Translations under genes and position numbers: made by a program
DNA from: Darksidea phi
Lineage: Eukaryota; Ascomycota; Dothideomycetes; Pleosporales; Lentitheciaceae
DNA: 64,000 bases
Direction of reading: 5' to 3'
NCBI GenBank assembly: GCA_030770425.1
Contig: JASJFT010000204.1
Location: forward strand, 16,619-80,618
The notes under the pieces: generated by a model
What the model was told of the DNA's origin: nothing
Database searches by the model: none
Seen by the model: only the letters and a program-made list of their open reading frames with translations
Shown: positions 57,421 to 64,000 of the stretch, in pieces
Layout of the letters: each line of letters starts with the position of its first letter
How positions within the stretch are numbered: position 1 is the stretch's first letter

Positions 57421-60400
57421 TAATTAGGAAATTCTTTAATAGAATTATAGTACTAATTATTCTCTATAAAATAAGCTAATAATCGCCTAATTAGGCCTGG
57501 TATTAATAAAGTTATTAAGCTTTAAAGATTAGATAGATTCGATCCTTTTCCTTAATCCTTTCTATTTAGGAAATATCTTTCTATTTAGTAGTATTTAATA
57601 GTATTTAATAAAGTTAGATTCTAAGAAGGCTTCTACTAGTATTATAAAGCCCCCCTTATAATTATTATAATATTAGAAAAGTATACTAAGCGAAAATATT
57701 TGGTTTTAAGGATTTAAAATAATAAAATAATTTTTTCGTTATTATTCTAGCTAGCTAGAAGACTAGTAAATTTTTTCTTAGTATTAAAACTTTATATACT
57801 ATATATAAATATATTTTTAAACTAAAAATATTAGCTTAATATCTATTAAATAGCTTTATTTTTAACTTTAAACTTATTATTATTATAGTATTAATTTATA
57901 ACTATTTATATCTATTATATACTATATCTATAACTATAATACTCTCTTTACTAGATCTTATTATATTAGATATATATAGTCCCTACTCGTTCTAGTATTA
58001 GCCCTTTATAATATATCTTATATTCTATCTTAATTCTAATATATCTATATTATAATAGTTTATACTATTCTTTCTTTTAATTCTATTATTAGGATAAAAT
58101 ACTCTTTTAATAGTCTAATTAACTATCTTAAATCTAAAAGATACTAAGCCGGATCTAAGACCTATACTATACCTAGAATATTAAGAATACTAAGAATATT
58201 ATAGTTACTAAAGATTAGTAATACTAATAGAATAAGTAACTTATTATTATAATTAACTAGATTTCTATATTAGTCTTCTTTATCTATATAAAAAACGTAG
58301 TAAATAACTCTATTATATTAGTTATATTAGAAAATAAAAAATCTATCTTCTTAACTTATTATAATATTAAAGCTATATTAAATATCTTAAATATAGGTAT
58401 ATAATACTATATTTTCTTTCTTACTATAGATTATAAAGAAGTATATTAAGTTATCTAGTAGCTTTAAAGTAAATTTAATATTCTATATATCTAAATCTCT
58501 ATCTATATCTCTTACTATTATCTTATTAGTAATCTTAATAAATTTAATAAAGCTAATAAGTTTATAAGTAAGTACTAAACTAAGTATAAGAACTAGAAAT
58601 ATAATATTTATAATATTTATATTATAAATAAAATAATCTTTAATATAAAATTTAAATATATTTAATATATCTCTAGTCTTATATATAATAATTATAAGGT
58701 ATATATAAATAGGTAGATATAGAAATACTAAGATAGTAAAGAAGTTATATTCGAATAGAGATAAGACGAATTCTTAAGAAGATATAATAATAGAATATAA
58801 AACTATATAGAATCTAGTATATAACTATAGCTAGGTTAATAATAATCTAGGAGTCCTCTAATAAAAGTAGATATAATAAAGTCTTCCTCTTTTCTAAAGA
58901 TTATTCTAGCCCTTATAAAGAGTTATTTATTATAATATATTCTATTAGTTCTTTTACTTTCTTTAAAAAGGTTTACCTAAGTATCTATATTCTTAAAAAA
59001 TCCTATTTCTAAGAAAAAAATAATTTTATAGAGAAGATCTTTTAGATATTTAGTATCTATATTATATTTTATTATCTTAATAAAGGGTTTTTATAGTCTT
59101 TCTAGCTTTATTATCTTTAATCTTAATCTTATAATATATAGTTAATTCTATTAAAAAGTATATATAACTTAGATATTAGTCTACTACTAATATATATTTA
59201 TAACTTTTATCTATTATCTTTATAGCTTATAGTCTATATATATTCTTATAAATTCTTATATTAGTAATAATAATATTATTACTCTTCTTATAGATAATTT
59301 TTAGTAATTATTATTTAGTAGATATTTATTATCTTTATATAAGAGTTATTTACTAAGTATAATTTTTATAATTACTCTACTTACTTATAATATCTTTATA
59401 AAGACTTTAGAACTAATTTAAACTTTATTTAATTTAGTTTTAATATCTATTATAATAATATAATCTAGTAGTACTTAATAATTACTAGCTATTATCTATT
59501 ATAACTTATAATTATATTAAATTACTTATTTACCTATAACTCTTCTAATAAGAGAAATTTTAATTATATCTTTATAAATATTTATTTAAAAGATAATAAA
59601 TTATTATATACTATATCTTTTTAGATATTTTTATTTTTATATTTTAAACTTTTATTAGTAAGTATCTAAGATATTATTAGCTTAAATATAAAATAGTCTC
59701 TTTTAGTATAAGTATAAGAAGATATATCTACTTTTAAATTTCTTTATTTTATTTCTTAATACTCTTAAGATTCTATTCCTTATTATAATTACCTCTATTA
59801 ACTAGTATAATAATACTACTCTTTCTAAGTATATTTATATTCTTTTTATCTATTTAAAGTTTTAATCCTCTCTTATATACTATTAGTATATAAATTATCT
59901 CTTTTAGTTTATATAGAAGTTTAATATAACTAAGCTTTATTAAATTACTTTAAATAACTAGTATTAGAAGGTTAATATCTATACTATTTATAGTAGATAT
60001 AAAGTTTATTATTAGACCTATTTAATAATATATATTAATCTTCCCTTTTTCTTACTAATATAGTTCTATTAATAATTCGTATAGATTAAGTCTACTTTCT
60101 ACTATTACTTTAATCTTCTTATCTTTATTATTAAGTATATCTAGTATTATAATACTTAAGCTACTCGTAATAATAAGAATATAAATTTTAATATATTTAA
60201 AAAGATTTAGTAAAATATATAGTTTTATACTTTTAATATTAATATTAGTTAAAACTAGTATAAGACTAAGTAGAAGTATCTAATTAAGAATACTAGTAAT
60301 AAGATAGAATTATACTAAGTTATAGCTATAATATATAAGCTTAACTTTTAGTACTATTAGATATATTCTATTATCTTTCTACTAACTTTATATACTAATT

Positions 60401-60729
60401 CTTCTAGTATAGACTAGATAATATTAGCTATTTAGTATCTATTAACTTTATAACCTCTATTATTTATAAAACTTATTTTATTAAGTATAATTTCTTAATT
60501 AATATACTTCTTAAGACTACTAATTATAAGTATTATTAATACTATTATAATACTAATATTTCTAATAAAAATATTATTAATAAAGGTATAATACTTATTA
60601 TCTCTTAAAAGAGGGTATCGCGAAGCTTTTTTAAGAACTTCTTATTTAGTATATATAGCTTATTTAGATTATCTATAAACTATATAATACTTAGTTAAGA
60701 TTCTAGTTACTAGAATATATAGATAGAAT
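57421..60729. mobile_element. RIP-saturated decayed transposons (class unresolved)
   Basis: Extremely AT-rich with almost no CpA or TpG. Reading the minus strand around 59130-59230 gives a fragment (ILVVDQYLSYIYFLIE) that resembles the start of a retroelement integrase core. That is only suggestive. A segment at 58694-58894 is repeated inverted at 61869-62062, so at least one unidentified family is present in two copies. Confidence 0.5.
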
Positions 60730-61003
60730 AAATATTATAATCTATTCTCTAGGTAATCTACTTATTTTACTTATTTTCTATTTTTAGTTAGTAGATTAGA
60801 TAATCCTAAGGATTAGTCTAATAGTTAGTTAGCTTATTTAGTATACTAAGCCCTATTTAGGTATAAGAACCTTCTATTCTTATACCTTTATAGCGCGATC
60901 TTAGGATAGCTTTAATATACTAATTCTACTATTAGTTAATTAGAAGGCTACCTTAGCTATTATAACTTCTAGTTAATTATACTTAGTTCTAGGGTCTTAT
61001 AAT
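60730..61003 (+). mobile_element. Second copy of the LTR found at 3588-3974
   Basis: Matches about 3709-3974 nearly throughout and in the same orientation, with the same 3' end (agggtcttata). It keeps fewer CpG sites in places (gtatactaagccctattt against gcgcgctaagccctattt). It is either a solo LTR or a truncated one. Confidence 0.7.
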
Positions 61004-62200
61004 AAATATCTATATTAAAAATTTAGTTTATTAATTCTAATATTATTATTACTAGTTAGTCTATTTATTATTATAATATATAAAGGCTAGTTTTATTAAA
61101 TTCTTTAAGCCGTAGCTTATTACTAAAGTAGATAGTATTCTCTTTTTTAATTAATTATTTTACTTATATAGTATTCCCTAAGTAAGGTCTTAAGAATATC
61201 TTTTAATTAAATCTTTTAATTCTTTCTTTATATTAATATTACTTATATAATCTACCTCTTTAGAATTTTTTATACGTATTATTATTTCTTTATAAAAATT
61301 ATAATACTTTCTTAATAACTTTTTACTTTAGATAATTTAATATTTAATTATTTAGATTTATTTAATATTTTATAAAAATCTTATTATAATTATTAAAAAA
61401 GATCTTAAGCTTTTATATATTATCTTTATATAATTAACCTAGCTACTTTATAAAAAAGAGCTTTTTATTATATATTATCTTATAAGTAAGGATAGCTTTA
61501 ACTTTATATTAATTATTATTATTAAGCTCTAAATATTATATAAACCTAGGTCTAAAATTTAAACCTTTTCTTAACTTTATCTATTTCTTTAGAAGAGATA
61601 TATAAAAGATAGAATATAGCTAAGATATTAATAAAAATAGCTTAAGCTAGTAACTTAACTTCTTATATTTAGTTTAAATAATAAAGAGTTTTAAGTACTT
61701 TATATCTAACTTTTTTAAAAAATACTTAATCTTAATATTAGTAATCTTTAATATTACCTTTTTATTAATAATAAAATACTTACTTATTTATTTTAAGTTA
61801 TACTAGTATTACTAGTTCTTCTAAATATAGATTAATATATTCTAAGTATTAGAAAACTATTATATTATTACGTCTACTTCTACTAGAGGACTTCTAGATT
61901 ATTATTAATCTAGCTATAATTATATATTAGACCCTATATAGTTCTATATCTTACTATTATATCTTCTTAAGAATTTATCTTATCTCTATTTAAATATAAC
62001 CCTTTTACTACCTTAGTATCTCTATATCTACCTATCTATACGTACCTTATAATTCGAATTCTTTCTACTTCTTTTTAAGAACTAGTAGTACGGTATTAAT
62101 ACTAAAAGCTAATACTTTAAAAGTTCTTATTAATTATACTATATAACGTCTATATAGAGCTATTAGTATATCTTCTTATATTATTTACTTAAAGAAGAAT
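61004..62200 (-). mobile_element. RIP-degraded element fragment, minus strand (class unresolved)
   Basis: Carries the inverted partner (61869-62062) of the segment at 58694-58894. Minus-strand translation through stops gives a helical-looking stretch (KEIDKVKKRFKFQTQVYIIF) but no family that I can name. It lies directly after the LTR. Confidence 0.45.
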
Positions 62201-64000
62201 ACCTACTTTAATATCTATCCGTCTAGTAGACGAAATAATCCTAACGTATAGCTAGTTAATAAAGTATACTAGTAGCGCTTTAAGTTTAGTAAGTAACGAG
62301 TTTAAGAACTAGAATTAAATAATAAGAATAACTACTAGTTAGGGAACCTATTTAATTCTAAAAATATTTAGAAGGATTAATATATCTCTAAAACTCTTAT
62401 AATCTATATATAGTATAATAGTAAAAATATCTTAAAGATATCTAATAAACTATTATTTTTTAATAGAGTCCTAATAATAGCTATAACTAATAGGGACTAC
62501 TAATCTATATAAGAAAATAATAGAATATCTAGCTATAAAAATATAGTTTATATAAATAGATTTTAACTATACTAACTCTTAACTCCTACTATACTACCTA
62601 TATTAGGAGCTAATAATACTCTAATAGATAGTAATTACTCGGATATAGCCCGTACTATATCTATTTATACTCTAGTCTTAGGTAAAGTACTCTTAGTCGA
62701 AGTAGTATAAATACTACTCGACCTTTAATACTAGGACGTACTAGTTAACTAGATTAAGACTATACGAATAAACCTTACTATAGTCTAAGTAGTCTTCGAA
62801 CTAGCTATAGTAACCTTTTAGACTATAGCTAGTCTACCCCTAGTAGATAATACTTATTAAAGGCTATCTAATTTAATTAAGATTAAGAACCCTTTTATAC
62901 TAAACTTATTAAAGAAAATCTTAATAACCTAAGCTATAGATTATTAGATTAGAGATATTAATAGTTTATTTTAAATTAACTTTACTACTACTAATACCCT
63001 TAAGTATACTATATAGGTTATAATACTTATTAAGAATAATATATATTATAATCTACTAGTCTAAATTATTAATAATAATAAAGTTATTATATAGTTCTAG
63101 TTATAGATAAAGCTTAAGAGCCTTATAAAGAACCCTATTTTAATAAAGTTTAATAACTACTTTAAGTTTTAGAATATTAAATAGTACTAAAATAATAGCT
63201 TTAATTTCTTCTTTAACTATTTTATAACTTATAAAGCCGTCCTAGAGATAAAGCTCTTTAGTAATAATATAAGTCCTAATATATTAAAGATATTTATAGT
63301 ATAAAATAAGTATTTAGAACTCTTATATTATAAGATATAAAAAGATAGCTAGCTTAAGAATATATAAACTTAGTTATAGTTCGAATATATCTTATAGAAT
63401 ATAGAGATAGTAGTATACTCTATCCCTATACTAGCTACTCTTCTAAAGGTTTCCGGCCCTAATTTAACTATAAGTAGAAAGTATACTATATCTTTAGTAG
63501 CTTCGAGTAATTCTAGCTAGAAGAAATAGAATTAGAAGCCCTCTTAGTAGAGTAATACTAAATAGTCTTTATTAAGAACCCTATTATACTTTAAGAGTAT
63601 AGTATTAATATTCTAATCTAAAACTAACTAAAAGAAGAACTATTAGAAGTATTACTTTAAAGGTAATAATAGATTAAATAAAATTTATAAAAAGAAAGCT
63701 AACTTATCCTTAAAAAAAGATAAGCCCTAGTTATTAATATTACTATAATACTACTAGGGCTAAATACTAATAGTAAATTCTTATAGATTATTAATAATAT
63801 AAGAATATATCTTTCTATAAACGTTCTAATATAAACCTAGGATCTTTTTAATATAAAATTAGACTTAAATATTATTAAAAAGAACTATATACTATAGTAG
63901 AACCTTCTTAAGATATTATTACGTATAAAGTTATAAATATATTAAGTCTTTAGTATACTACTATATCTAGAAGAGCTATATATTATTATAATAATAATAT
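62201..64000 (+). mobile_element. RIP-degraded retroelement 5' part, possible Gypsy gag-protease, cut by window edge
   Basis: Plus-strand translation through stops around 63150-63700 gives a long mixed-charge stretch (for example DSQLKNIQTQLQFEYILQNI) ending in a basic region. At about 63740-63960 a short segment could be the start of a retroviral-type aspartic protease. That match is weak. If it is correct, the element has the same orientation as the left Gypsy element. It continues beyond 64000. Confidence 0.35.

Overview
This is a nuclear contig from a filamentous ascomycete, most likely a Dothideomycete. That placement is an inference from gene content, short introns of about 47-100 bp with GT..AG borders, two Zn2Cys6 regulators and the two-compartment base composition. 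The genus cannot be named from the sequence alone. The middle (about 4.7-57.2 kb) has ordinary composition and carries the genes. Both ends (1-4.68 kb and 57.4-64 kb) are extremely AT-rich, with almost no CpA or TpG dinucleotides, which is the footprint of saturated repeat-induced point mutation (RIP). The left block is a decayed Ty3/Gypsy element on the + strand, in the order reverse transcriptase, RNase H, integrase, chromodomain, LTR. The right block is a nest of decayed elements that includes a second copy of the same LTR.

Genes from left to right: two lineage-specific hypothetical proteins (5984-6463 and 6801-8036, minus); a GPC1-type glycerophosphocholine acyltransferase (minus) divergent from the cohesin subunit SMC1 (plus), with MCB-like ACGCG motifs just upstream of SMC1; a three-exon coiled-coil protein (19334-21386, minus); a basic, Ser-rich protein with a C-terminal helical QW-containing domain (22464-24083, minus); 6-phosphogluconolactonase (minus); an 85-residue Cys-rich small protein (27619-27876, plus); the FACT subunit POB3 (35606-37549, plus), whose start codon appears to be split by an intron; a four-exon Zn2Cys6 regulator (38350-40816, plus); a repeat-containing zinc-ribbon-like protein (45759-46924, minus); a truncated duplicate of the tRNA thiolase gene NCS6/CTU1 (49878-50132); a second four-exon Zn2Cys6 regulator (50501-53217, minus) divergent from phosphopantothenate-cysteine ligase (53799-54935, plus); and a RING-H2 membrane protein built from three nested families of tandem repeats (55304-56464, plus), beside the right AT-rich block.

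The housekeeping genes (SMC1, POB3, GPC1, 6PGL, CAB2) belong to unrelated pathways and do not form a cluster. The accessory features concentrate in long spacers (15.2-19.3, 27.9-35.6, 40.8-45.8 and 46.9-49.9 kb). These hold a three-copy dispersed repeat, a microsatellite-dense stretch, a diverged tandem array and a truncated gene copy. I found no convincing tRNA, rRNA, CRISPR array or secondary-metabolite cluster. Exon structures were inferred by eye from splice signals and reading-frame continuity.
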